Shown here piece by piece: positions 37,472 to 45,669 of a DNA stretch of 64,000 nucleotides. The notes under the pieces are model-generated. The model was not told the DNA's origin, made no database searches, and worked only from the letters and a program-made list of their open reading frames with translations. The first letter of the stretch is position 1. Each line of letters opens with the position of its first letter. The position numbers and the translations under genes are program-made. Source of the stretch: Sideroxyarcus sp. (lineage in GTDB: Bacteria > Pseudomonadota > Gammaproteobacteria > Burkholderiales > Gallionellaceae); assembly GCA_030651895.1 (NCBI GenBank), contig JAUSBR010000003.1, positions 1-64,000 of the forward strand, given 5' to 3'.

Positions 37472-38257
37472 ATGCTGAAATTTTCCAAATTCGCCCTGCT
37501 GTCGGCTTTGCTGGCTTTCGCCGCAGGCGCACAGGCTGCCGATGACAAGGCTGAAGCGCTGGTGAACGGCGTCGCCATCCCGAAAGCACGCGTGGATATG
37601 CGCGTCAAGGCCGCAGCACAGCAAGGTCAGCCGGAAAGCGACGAGATGCGCAAGGCGATCCGCGAGGATCTGATCAATCTGGAAGTGATCTCGCAGACCG
37701 CCGGCAAGAACGGGCTGGACAAGCAGGCCGACACCGCGCAGCAACTCGAACTGGCCCGCCAATCTGTACTGGCCGGCGCTTTCGTGCAGGACTTCGTGAA
37801 GAACAACCCAGTCAGCAGCGATGCGATGAAGCAGGAATATGAAGCCATGAAGGCGCGCGTCGGCAACAAGGAGTTCAAGCTGTCGCACATCCTGGTCGAG
37901 AGCGAAGACGAAGCAAAGAAGGCCGCAGCCGAGATCAAGAAAGGCGCCAAGTTCAGCAAGATCGCGAAGAGCAAGAGCAAGGACCCCGGCTCCAAGGACA
38001 ACGGCGGCGATCTGGGCTGGGCTGTCCCGTCCAATTTCGTGCAGCCTTTCGCCGAAGCCGCGATGAAGCTCAGCAAGGGCCAGGTCAGTGCTCCGGTGCA
38101 GACACAGTTCGGCTGGCATATCATCAAGCTGGAAGACACGCGCGAGTTGAAGGTCCCGACCTTTGAAGAGATGAAACCGCAGCTGGAAAAACGCATGCAA
38201 CAGCAAGCCATCCAGAAGCTCATCGAAGACCTGCGTGCCAAGGCCAAGATCGAGTAA
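37472..38257 (+). CDS. Periplasmic peptidyl-prolyl isomerase (parvulin type)
   Basis: 261 residues: signal peptide (cleavage near AQA-AD at residue 23), an N-terminal SurA/PrsA-like helical region (about 25-125), one parvulin domain (about 130-220; ELSHILVESEDEA-type start, DPGSKDNGGDLGW, FGWHIIKLEDTRE), and a short helical tail. It helps folding of exported proteins in the periplasm. It is a single-gene unit with its own promoter and is closed by a terminator. Confidence 0.95.
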   Translation: MLKFSKFALLSALLAFAAGAQAADDKAEALVNGVAIPKARVDMRVKAAAQQGQPESDEMRKAIREDLINLEVISQTAGKNGLDKQADTAQQLELARQSVLAGAFVQDFVKNNPVSSDAMKQEYEAMKARVGNKEFKLSHILVESEDEAKKAAAEIKKGAKFSKIAKSKSKDPGSKDNGGDLGWAVPSNFVQPFAEAAMKLSKGQVSAPVQTQFGWHIIKLEDTRELKVPTFEEMKPQLEKRMQQQAIQKLIEDLRAKAKIE

Positions 38258-38274
38258 GCTCTGCCCGCTTCAAC

Positions 38275-38305
38275 AAAAAAGGCGACCTTGCGGTCGCCTT
38301 TTTTG
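38275..38305. terminator. GGCGACC terminator, copy 1 (bidirectional)
   Basis: AAAAAA then GGCGACC-TTGC-GGTCGCC then TTTTTT: a 7-bp GC stem flanked by A and T runs, working for the parvulin gene and for the convergent GGDEF gene. The same stem recurs four more times in 55-57.5 kb. Confidence 0.9.
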
Positions 38306-38323
38306 TTTCGTCACCGTCCCGAC

Positions 38324-40096
38324 TCAGTAATAGCAGTTCGCGCCGTTGCGCTTGGCCTGATACATGGCGGCATCGGCATGGTTCAGCAGGGTCTCCATGT
38401 CACTGCCATCGTCGGGGTAGACCGCGATCCCCAGACTGCCCGAGACAAAGATCGTGTTCCCCTCTATCTCGAAGCGCCGGTTCAGCGTCTCCAGTATCTT
38501 CTCCGCCAGATTGGTGACATCGTCCCGCGACAGGACCTCGGAGACCAGAATGGCGAATTCGTCGCCGCCGAAGCGCGAGACCGTGTCGATCTCGCGCACC
38601 AGTGATGTCAGACGCACGGCCACCGCCACCAGCAACTGGTCACCCATCTGGTGTCCAAGCGTGTCGTTCACGGGTTTGAACTGGTCGAGATCGAGATAGA
38701 TGACGGCGAACTTTTTGGCGTGGCGTCTGGACATGGCCAACTGCTGGTTGAAGCGGTCGCGGAACAGCAGACGGTTGGGCAGATTGGTGAGACAGTCGTG
38801 CTGCGCCTGATGGGCAAAGGTCTCCTGCTCCGCCTTGCTCAAAGTGATATCGGCAAAGATGCCGATACGGTTGATCGGCCTTTTGTTCTGGTCGGTCAGC
38901 GTGTGGATGTGAAGCTTTTCCAGATAGATGGCACCATCCTTGCGCCGGTTCCATAACTCGCCCTCCCAATGCCCGAACTCGAGCAGAGTGTTCCACATGT
39001 CGTCGTAGAATCTGCGGTCCTGCTTGCCGGACGACAGCATGCGCGGGTTCTTGCCGATCACTTCTTCGCGCGCGTAGCCGGTCAGCGCCGTGAACGCCGG
39101 ATTGACTTCGATGATGTTGTTCCTGGCATCAGTGATGATGATGCCGTCGTTGCTGACGGCGAACACTTTGGAGCTCAGCGCGAGCCGGTACACATCCCAG
39201 CGCTGCATGCTCGACATGATGGCCAGCGACATACCCAGCGCTGCCTGCAGCATGGAGAACATCCAGAAGTTCGCCAGACCGTAATGCGCAAAATCATCCG
39301 CAAAGACACCCACGTGCAGATAGGAACTAGCCAGAGCCTGGGCGACGAACAGCAACTGGATCAGGCCTGTGTTCCTTTTGCCGGTGCGCAGGCCCGCCCA
39401 GAACAGTGCCGGGAATAACCAGGCCAGTCCGAGAGGCTGTTCCAGATCGAGCAAGGGCAGCGGCCAGCCGATGAAAATATTCTGTCCGATGATGAACGAC
39501 GCCGTCCACAGCGCGAGCATCTCCCAGACGCGTTCCTGTTTGTAGAATCTCGATCTGGCTTTCACGAACACCAGGATGAGCGGCGTGACGAAAGCGACAC
39601 CGAGCACGTCGGCACGCCACCAGCGCCACATGATCGCGGGAAGAAACTCGGAAGTGATAGTTCCCGACGCGAGCAATGTGAGCGGCCCCAGCACCGCGCT
39701 CACCGCAGAGGGGACCAGCGCACCCAGCAGCAGGATGGAAAAGAGATCGCGGACACGGATCAGTGCAGGATCGATATTGCCGAAGCGCCTGAGCAGGGTA
39801 TAGCCGAGATAGGTCTCCAGCGTGTCGCCGACGGAAGTGCCGATGGCAAAGAGCGTCGGCGCATCGGCCATGACCGCAGCGAGATACGCCCCCACGAACA
39901 CAGCCGGAAGATAGCGAACGCCGCCCAGCAGCAATGCGGCCAGCGCGATTCCTGCCGCAGGCCAGAATATCGTCACGCTGGTGTCCACCGTGCCGAACGA
40001 CATGCCGAACAGAGCAGCAACCAGATAGGCGACGATCAGGCCCGCGGATCTGATGATGAATGGCAAATTACTCCCATGAACAGCTCGTGAGCTCAT
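38324..40096 (-). CDS. MASE1-PAS-GGDEF diguanylate cyclase
   Basis: 590 residues. N-terminal MASE1 membrane sensor (about 10-290; VTIFWPAAGIALAALLLGG is typical), a PAS domain with PAC (about 310-430; NNIIEVNPAFTALTGY, GKNPRMLSSGKQD), and a GGDEF domain (about 430-590) with RFGGDEFAI intact, so active cyclic-di-GMP synthesis is expected. No RxxD inhibitory site is evident before GGDEF. The ATG at 40096 has GGGGAAC upstream. It is convergent with the parvulin gene, sharing its terminator. Confidence 0.93.
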   Translation of the reverse strand: MSSRAVHGSNLPFIIRSAGLIVAYLVAALFGMSFGTVDTSVTIFWPAAGIALAALLLGGVRYLPAVFVGAYLAAVMADAPTLFAIGTSVGDTLETYLGYTLLRRFGNIDPALIRVRDLFSILLLGALVPSAVSAVLGPLTLLASGTITSEFLPAIMWRWWRADVLGVAFVTPLILVFVKARSRFYKQERVWEMLALWTASFIIGQNIFIGWPLPLLDLEQPLGLAWLFPALFWAGLRTGKRNTGLIQLLFVAQALASSYLHVGVFADDFAHYGLANFWMFSMLQAALGMSLAIMSSMQRWDVYRLALSSKVFAVSNDGIIITDARNNIIEVNPAFTALTGYAREEVIGKNPRMLSSGKQDRRFYDDMWNTLLEFGHWEGELWNRRKDGAIYLEKLHIHTLTDQNKRPINRIGIFADITLSKAEQETFAHQAQHDCLTNLPNRLLFRDRFNQQLAMSRRHAKKFAVIYLDLDQFKPVNDTLGHQMGDQLLVAVAVRLTSLVREIDTVSRFGGDEFAILVSEVLSRDDVTNLAEKILETLNRRFEIEGNTIFVSGSLGIAVYPDDGSDMETLLNHADAAMYQAKRNGANCYY

Positions 40097-40346
40097 TCAT
40101 GTTCCCCTTTTGATTTATCTTTATTAGGTTCGCCTTATATGCGGATTTTCTTTATGAGTCAATTATTTACCACATCAAAAACAAGGTGATTTGTGTGTGT
40201 TGCCGTACAAAGCCATCCGGCGGATGTGAGTATCAAGGGGGTGCCGCGGGTATCCGAAGACGAACTACGACCGGTGATGATCATTGAATATGCATGAGTT
40301 GAAGCGTATGATTTTTCGCAGAGGGTCGAAGCAGGAGGTACTGGCA

Positions 40347-40727
40347 ATGGCTACCGCATCATCGATCACCGCCGTCACCAGCGGCGTCTGGCAACAGGTC
40401 AGGTCACAACAGGTACAACGCGCGGCCGATCAGGCCACTCAAGTGGCGCGCGCGCTGCAGAGTCAGGCGAGCGATGCCAGGGCCGCCGCCGAACGCGCGC
40501 AGGACAGTGCCCGTTCGCTCGAGATCAAGGCCGGACAGGCACAAGCCAAGGCCAATCAGGCCAACTTGGGGATCAAGGCGGCAGAGTCGATCAGCAATGC
40601 ACAGACCCAGTTGGCCGAGGTCTACACCAAACTTCCCGAGACAGTCGCGCAGACCAGCGCCCTCGTCACCAATGTCACCTCCACAAGCACCGAGAACGTC
40701 GGCACCGTGATCGACACCACGGCCTGA
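40347..40727 (+). CDS. Small Ala/Gln-rich coiled-coil protein
   Basis: Family not recognised. The ATG at 40347 is chosen because a strong AGGAGGT stands seven bases upstream; the frame is open further 5'. 126 residues with no signal or membrane helix; residues 20-85 are nearly pure helix with heptad-like spacing and many Ala, Gln, Arg (AADQATQVARALQSQASDAR). The tail is Thr/Ser-rich (LVTNVTSTSTENVG). It could be a structural, phasin-like or DNA-bridging protein; this is a guess. Confidence 0.7.
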   Translation: MATASSITAVTSGVWQQVRSQQVQRAADQATQVARALQSQASDARAAAERAQDSARSLEIKAGQAQAKANQANLGIKAAESISNAQTQLAEVYTKLPETVAQTSALVTNVTSTSTENVGTVIDTTA

Positions 40728-40730
40728 GAC

Positions 40731-41276
40731 TCACCGTCCCGCTGCAGGCCACTCCAGTTCCACCCACCCGCAATTTTGAATACTCTGCCGCGCAGTCTGC
40801 GCCGGGTCTGCACTCATCAGACACAACACCGCCACGATGGGATTCTCGTGCGACACCGCGAGCACGACTGCATCGGGGTGACGCGCCGCTATCTCATCTA
40901 AAAAACTGCGCAGGCGCTCCATCTGCTCGATGAACGACTCGCCTCCGGGCGGCTTGATGTGCAGGTAATCGGGGTGCACCAGGTCGTTGAACTGATCCAC
41001 ATGCAACCCGTCCATGCCGGAGATACGCTCGTTCAGACGCGCATCGATATGCGGTTTGAGCCGGTGATGCTGCAACAGTATGGCGATGGTCTGCTGCGCG
41101 CGCGGGAACTGCGACACATAGGCGTGGGTGAAAGGTATGTCGCGCAGTTGCGCTGCCGCGACAGCGGCCTGCTCCCTGCCGCGCGCAGTCAGATTGACGA
41201 TGCGTTTGGGATCGTCGTTGATCTCGTGTTTGACGTTGCCTTCGCTCTCGCCGTGGCGTACCAGGACGATCTTCAT
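40731..41276 (-). CDS. Histidine phosphatase family protein
   Basis: 181 residues with the phosphoglycerate-mutase/phosphatase motif LVRHGESEGN at the start (catalytic His) and the second catalytic His in VLAVSHENP near residue 140. Arg residues in the RHGES loop and SQFPRAQQTI are also kept. It fits broad-specificity histidine phosphatases such as CobC or SixA-like; substrate unclear. It ends three bases from the coiled-coil gene (convergent) and starts five bases from djlA. Confidence 0.92.
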   Translation of the reverse strand: MKIVLVRHGESEGNVKHEINDDPKRIVNLTARGREQAAVAAAQLRDIPFTHAYVSQFPRAQQTIAILLQHHRLKPHIDARLNERISGMDGLHVDQFNDLVHPDYLHIKPPGGESFIEQMERLRSFLDEIAARHPDAVVLAVSHENPIVAVLCLMSADPAQTARQSIQNCGWVELEWPAAGR

Positions 41277-41281
41277 GGCTA

Positions 41282-42055
41282 TCAGAGATCGCGCTGCTTC
41301 TTGATCAGATCGTAAGCGAGCTGAATATCCTTGGCCTGCTCGGTCGCCATCTTGATCATGTCTTCCGGCATGCCCTGACCGATCAGCTTGTCCGGGTGGT
41401 ACTGGCTCATCAGCTTGCGGTACGCGCGTTTGATCTCGGCATCACTGCTGTCTTTCGTCACACCCAGCGCCTTGTAGGCATCGTCCAGCGCCGCTTCGGT
41501 GGTGACCTGACCGCCGCCGAAATGGGTCTGGTTCAGCACCATGTCCATCAGGCGCTTGAACGCCTCGCGGCCATAGCCCAGACGTCCCGCGATATCGGTG
41601 AGCAGTGCTTCTTCCGCCGGGTGGAAGTGGCCGTCGGCCAGCGCCATCACGATCAGGTAGATCAGCAGCATCTCTTTCAGATTGCGCGTGTGTCCGCACG
41701 CCACCATGAAACGCTGCAGGGTCGGCTCGATGTCGAAGTCCGGGGCGGCACCCTGCTTGAACAGGGCGATGGCCTGCTGGCGATGTTCCGCCGTCATGCC
41801 CAGCTTCTGCATGAACTGCTCGACATGCGCGATCTCTTCTTCCGACACGCGCCCGTCCGCCTTGGCCAGCTTGCCCATGGCGATGAAAACCGTCTCGAGG
41901 AACACCGCCTGGCGCAGCGCGTTCTGCATCGGGTTCAGCGCACCCTGACCGAACGCGCGGATGCGGTCGATGACCGAACCCAGGATCAGTCCGAACAGCA
42001 CACCCCACCATCCAAAAAAGTAATAACCCGCAGCGATACCGATGAGCTTGAACAA
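41282..42055 (-). CDS. djlA: DjlA-like co-chaperone (TerB and J domains)
   Basis: 257 residues. An N-terminal membrane helix (FKLIGIAAGYYFFGWWGVLFGLILG), a TerB-like helical domain (about 55-175) and a C-terminal J domain (about 190-255) with YHPDK, as in DjlA, which stimulates DnaK at the inner membrane. The HPD motif is intact. It precedes the histidine phosphatase gene on the same strand with a five-base gap. Twin of no other gene in this window. Confidence 0.94.
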   Translation of the reverse strand: MFKLIGIAAGYYFFGWWGVLFGLILGSVIDRIRAFGQGALNPMQNALRQAVFLETVFIAMGKLAKADGRVSEEEIAHVEQFMQKLGMTAEHRQQAIALFKQGAAPDFDIEPTLQRFMVACGHTRNLKEMLLIYLIVMALADGHFHPAEEALLTDIAGRLGYGREAFKRLMDMVLNQTHFGGGQVTTEAALDDAYKALGVTKDSSDAEIKRAYRKLMSQYHPDKLIGQGMPEDMIKMATEQAKDIQLAYDLIKKQRDL

Positions 42056-42117
42056 GATGACTCCACGACAGATGAACGAAGGCGGGCATTATACCTTTGC
42101 AACCCATAATGACGGCA

Positions 42118-42310
42118 TCGCGATACCCCCAAAGCGGCATTGACAGCAACCGCAGCTCTCCCATAGAGTTCGCCCCACTTGCAGATTCGCGCACGCACTT
42201 CGCCCCGCACGCACTGGGCAAGGCGAACAGCGGACTTCCCGTCATAAGGGGCGCAGGGGATCGCCGGCGCAAGACATGACTCCCGGGCACATGGGAGCTT
42301 CCGCCGGACA
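42118..42310 (+). other. Duplicated non-coding element, copy A (promoter-like, possible leader or small RNA)
   Basis: Shares a layout with 50338-50524. Common parts: CATTGACA (42138-42145) containing TTGACA, a spacer, then the 33-base block CTCCCATAGAGTTCGCCCCACTTGCAGATTCGC at 42158-42190, then GCACGCAC, and later GGCGCAAGAC (about 42263) with a hairpin of CTCCC...GGGAG. TTGACA to TAGAGT is a spacing of 18, so this may be a sigma-70 promoter firing rightwards toward the kinase at 42440. The 384-base gap 42056-42439 holds nothing else I recognise. Confidence 0.55.
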
Positions 42311-42439
42311 AAGGGAGAGTAACTTGCCAGCGAGTTCCACCGACCACACTTTGCCCGGAACCGGGAAATCTGCGCCTGCCTTCCATAGTCGGGCCGGGCA
42401 GCCGTCTCCCGTCTTTGTTCATTCGTCTGTACCTGACTG

Positions 42440-45400
42440 ATGGCGACCCTGCCCGTCAGCGCGAGCAGTCTCCTCCGGGCACCGCCGGCCCTGTCGCTGC
42501 TATTGGCGTTGACCTATTTCGCCAGCGCCAAACTGGGCCTGTACTTTCCCACCCACGACAGCCATATCACCCTGTTCTGGTTGCCCACCGGCATGGCCGT
42601 AGCGATCCTGTTGCGCTGGGGTTCGCCATACATGCTCGGCGGCATCTTCCTCGGCGCGTTCCTGTTCGACCTCTCGCTCGGTTCCGCCATCCCGCTCGCG
42701 CTGCTGAGCGCAACGGGGAACACGCTCACCCCGCTTGCCGCCGTATGGCTGTTGAAACGCTGGCGCTTCGACCCCTTCTTCACGCGGCAATACGACCTGC
42801 TGGCCCTGTTCGCCGCTGCGGGCATCAGCCCGCTGTTTCCCGCGGCCATCGGGGTCGGCACGCTGTGGCTGGGCGGTTTGTTGCAGCCTGCCGGCATGCC
42901 GGTCGCCTGGATGAATTGGTGGCTCGGCGACATGATCAGCATCCTGTTGGTCAGTCCTTTGCTGCTGAGCTTTAACAAAACCAGTCGTGCCGAATTGCGC
43001 TGTTGCCCCGCCGAATTACTGATCTGCGTCCTGCTGCTGGGCGTCGCCGGATCATTCACCTTCCTCATCGACTTCGAATCACACGTACTGCCGCTGGCGT
43101 TCCTTCCCCTGCCGATGGTGCTATGGGCAGCGCTCAGACTGGGCGTCACCGGCGCCTCGCTTGCCGTAGTAACGCTCTCGGCGTTCGCCGCCATCGGAAC
43201 TGCACTGAACAAGGGCGTCTTCGGATCATTGCCGACGGACGAAGGCATGTACCTGGCCTGGCTTTACATGTTCATCACCGCGCTGATCGGACTCATGGCA
43301 ACGACCATGCAGGGAGAACGCAAGAAGATCGAGGAATCCCTGCTGGGGGTGAACGAACTGCTGCATGACACGCAATCCGTCGCACGGATCGGCAGTTGGC
43401 GGCTCATATTCCCCAGCAATATCCTGTTGTGGTCCGACGAGACCTACCGCATCTTCGGGATACCGGTCGGCACGCCGGTGACCTACGATTCGTTCCTCGG
43501 CAATGTGCATCCGGACGACAAGGGCAAGGTCGACACAGCCTGGCAGGCAGCGCTTCGGGGCGAGCTCTACCACGTCCAGCACCGCATCATCGTCAACGAC
43601 GAAACACGTTGGGTAGAAGAGCGTGCGCGACTGGACGTGGATGCAGGCGGCGAGCTGATCTCCGGCACCGGCTCGGTACAGGACATCACCGACAGCAAGG
43701 AAGCCCGGCAGCGTATCCAGCGCAGCGAATCGCGATACAAGGCACTGCTCCAGCAGGCCGCCGATTCGATGTTCATCCACGATTTCAAAGGCTGCATCCT
43801 CGAAGTCAACCAGCAGGCCTGCGACACGCTGGGTTACAGCAGCGAAGAACTGTGCAAGATGCATCTGGGCGAGATCGCTCCCAACTTCGAACTGAACGTC
43901 AACCAGCCGAGGTGGGAACTGCTCGAGCCCGGCAGACCGGTTTGTTTCACCTCCACCCACAGACGCAAGGACGGCAGCACGTTCCCGATAGAGGTGCGTC
44001 TGGTGTCGCTCACGCTCGACAATGAGAAATTAATCATGGCACTGGCCAGCGACATCACCGAGCGCCGCCGTTTCGAGACCGCCTTGCAGGAATCGGAGGC
44101 ACGCTATCGCAACTTTGCCGAGCAACTCCCCCTGGGTATCGTCATCATCCAGGATGGTCTGATCAAGTACTTCAATCCGGTTTCGGTCGAAATGACCGGC
44201 TACGCCGGGGACGAATTGCAGGACCGGCCGTTCCTTCCGCTCGTCCATGAGGAAGATCGAAACTGGGTGCAGGACTACTACCAGCGGCGCATGCAGGGCG
44301 AGAAAGTCGTCTCTCCCTATGTGGTCAGGGTGGTGCGAAAGGACGGACAGATACGGCAATTGGAGGTGCATGCCAGCACCCTTGACTGGAAAGGAAAACC
44401 GTCCAGCATCGGGATCATGGCGGACATCACCGAGCGCATCCGCCTGGAAGAGAAACTGCACAACTCCCTGCGCCAACTGGAGGAGAAAGAACTTTCCAAG
44501 ACCCGCTTCCTCGCTGCTGCAGGTCATGATCTGCGCCAGCCGATCGCCGCCGCGAACCTGTTCGTGGACGCCCTGAAACTCAGTGCCAGCAGCGAACGCC
44601 AGCTAAAACTGATCGATCGTCTGGACCAGTCGATGAACGTCTTTTCCAACCTGCTGGAACGTTTGCTCGATATCTCGAAGTTCGATGCCGGACTGATCAG
44701 ACCCCAGTACGCCACATTCGACCTGATAGAGCTGTTCAACTGGCTGGAGCAGAACTTCGCGCAGGCCACACTGGAGAAGCGAATAGGCCTGCGCCTTCAC
44801 TTTCCAATGGGCAAGTCGCTGGTCGTCCGCACCGACATCGGCCTGCTGCAATCGGTTGTGATGAACCTGGTCTCCAACGCGATCAAATTCACGCCTCATG
44901 GAGCCATCCTCGTCAGTGCCAGGGTGCGCGGCAACAAGGTGCTGCTGCAGGTATGGGACACAGGCTGCGGCATCGCCGAAGCCGATCTGCCTTTCATCTT
45001 CGACGAGTTCTACCAGGCGAACAATCCCCAGCGCAACCGCGAGGCCGGCCTGGGCCTGGGACTCTCCATCTGCCAGCGCGCCATGTCCCTGCTCGGCGGT
45101 GAAGTCAGTTGCCGATCACGGCTCGGGCATGGCTCGGTGTTCGAACTCTCCATCCCGCTCAACGGCAGACCCGGTCATCTGGGACATATCACAGCAAAAA
45201 CCAGCCCTGTCGGCACATTCGCACTCGATACGCTACTGCATGGCAAACGGGTCGTGGTACTCGAAGACGATGCGCTGGTTTCCAACGGTCTGCTCAACCT
45301 GTTGCAGGGTCTCGGCGCCGAGGCACTTCTTTTTGCCGATGCGGAAGCCGCGTTGCGACATGCCGGAACCGACGCTGCGGATTTCTATATCGTCGATTTC

Positions 45401-45604
45401 GCGCTGAGCGGTGAGCTCACAGGAATCGACTTCCTGAATACCGTACAACGGGAACACCATGCCCCCATCCGCTCGGTGATCATCACCGGCGAGACTTCCT
45501 CCGGCTTCATCAGCAGCACCCGTGACATTCCTTGGCCGGTACTGCACAAACCGGTCAACCTCTCCAAACTGCTATCCACCCTGAATCAACAGATCGTCCA
45601 TTGA
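42440..45604 (+). CDS. MASE1-PAS hybrid sensor histidine kinase with receiver domain
   Basis: 1054 residues. MASE1 membrane sensor (about 10-290), then three PAS/PAC units (about 310-420, 430-550, 555-670), a HisKA helix pair with catalytic His in AAGHDLRQPIAA (near 695), an HATPase domain (N box NLVSNAIKFTPHG near 815, then GCGIAEADLPFIFDEFYQ and GLGLGLSICQ), and a C-terminal receiver (about 930-1054; EDDALVSNG, Asp in IVDFALSG, Lys in VLHKPVN). The Asp, Thr/Ser and Lys of the receiver are present, so it can take the phosphate. No partner response regulator lies next to it. Confidence 0.93.
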   Translation: MATLPVSASSLLRAPPALSLLLALTYFASAKLGLYFPTHDSHITLFWLPTGMAVAILLRWGSPYMLGGIFLGAFLFDLSLGSAIPLALLSATGNTLTPLAAVWLLKRWRFDPFFTRQYDLLALFAAAGISPLFPAAIGVGTLWLGGLLQPAGMPVAWMNWWLGDMISILLVSPLLLSFNKTSRAELRCCPAELLICVLLLGVAGSFTFLIDFESHVLPLAFLPLPMVLWAALRLGVTGASLAVVTLSAFAAIGTALNKGVFGSLPTDEGMYLAWLYMFITALIGLMATTMQGERKKIEESLLGVNELLHDTQSVARIGSWRLIFPSNILLWSDETYRIFGIPVGTPVTYDSFLGNVHPDDKGKVDTAWQAALRGELYHVQHRIIVNDETRWVEERARLDVDAGGELISGTGSVQDITDSKEARQRIQRSESRYKALLQQAADSMFIHDFKGCILEVNQQACDTLGYSSEELCKMHLGEIAPNFELNVNQPRWELLEPGRPVCFTSTHRRKDGSTFPIEVRLVSLTLDNEKLIMALASDITERRRFETALQESEARYRNFAEQLPLGIVIIQDGLIKYFNPVSVEMTGYAGDELQDRPFLPLVHEEDRNWVQDYYQRRMQGEKVVSPYVVRVVRKDGQIRQLEVHASTLDWKGKPSSIGIMADITERIRLEEKLHNSLRQLEEKELSKTRFLAAAGHDLRQPIAAANLFVDALKLSASSERQLKLIDRLDQSMNVFSNLLERLLDISKFDAGLIRPQYATFDLIELFNWLEQNFAQATLEKRIGLRLHFPMGKSLVVRTDIGLLQSVVMNLVSNAIKFTPHGAILVSARVRGNKVLLQVWDTGCGIAEADLPFIFDEFYQANNPQRNREAGLGLGLSICQRAMSLLGGEVSCRSRLGHGSVFELSIPLNGRPGHLGHITAKTSPVGTFALDTLLHGKRVVVLEDDALVSNGLLNLLQGLGAEALLFADAEAALRHAGTDAADFYIVDFALSGELTGIDFLNTVQREHHAPIRSVIITGETSSGFISSTRDIPWPVLHKPVNLSKLLSTLNQQIVH

Positions 45605-45669
45605 CCGCCTACCCCGCCGGATCACCGCTCCGGCCATCTGCCGCCGATGCCTTCATTGCGCAATGACTG

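Noticed and set aside
42118-42310. GEMM-I cyclic-di-GMP riboswitch in the twin element, suggested by CACGCACTGGGCAA before a sensor kinase
   Set aside because: The later conserved riboswitch parts (GAAA tetraloop, GGACGCAAAGCC receptor, GGUAGC-type closing strand) are missing, and copy B keeps even less of the first part.
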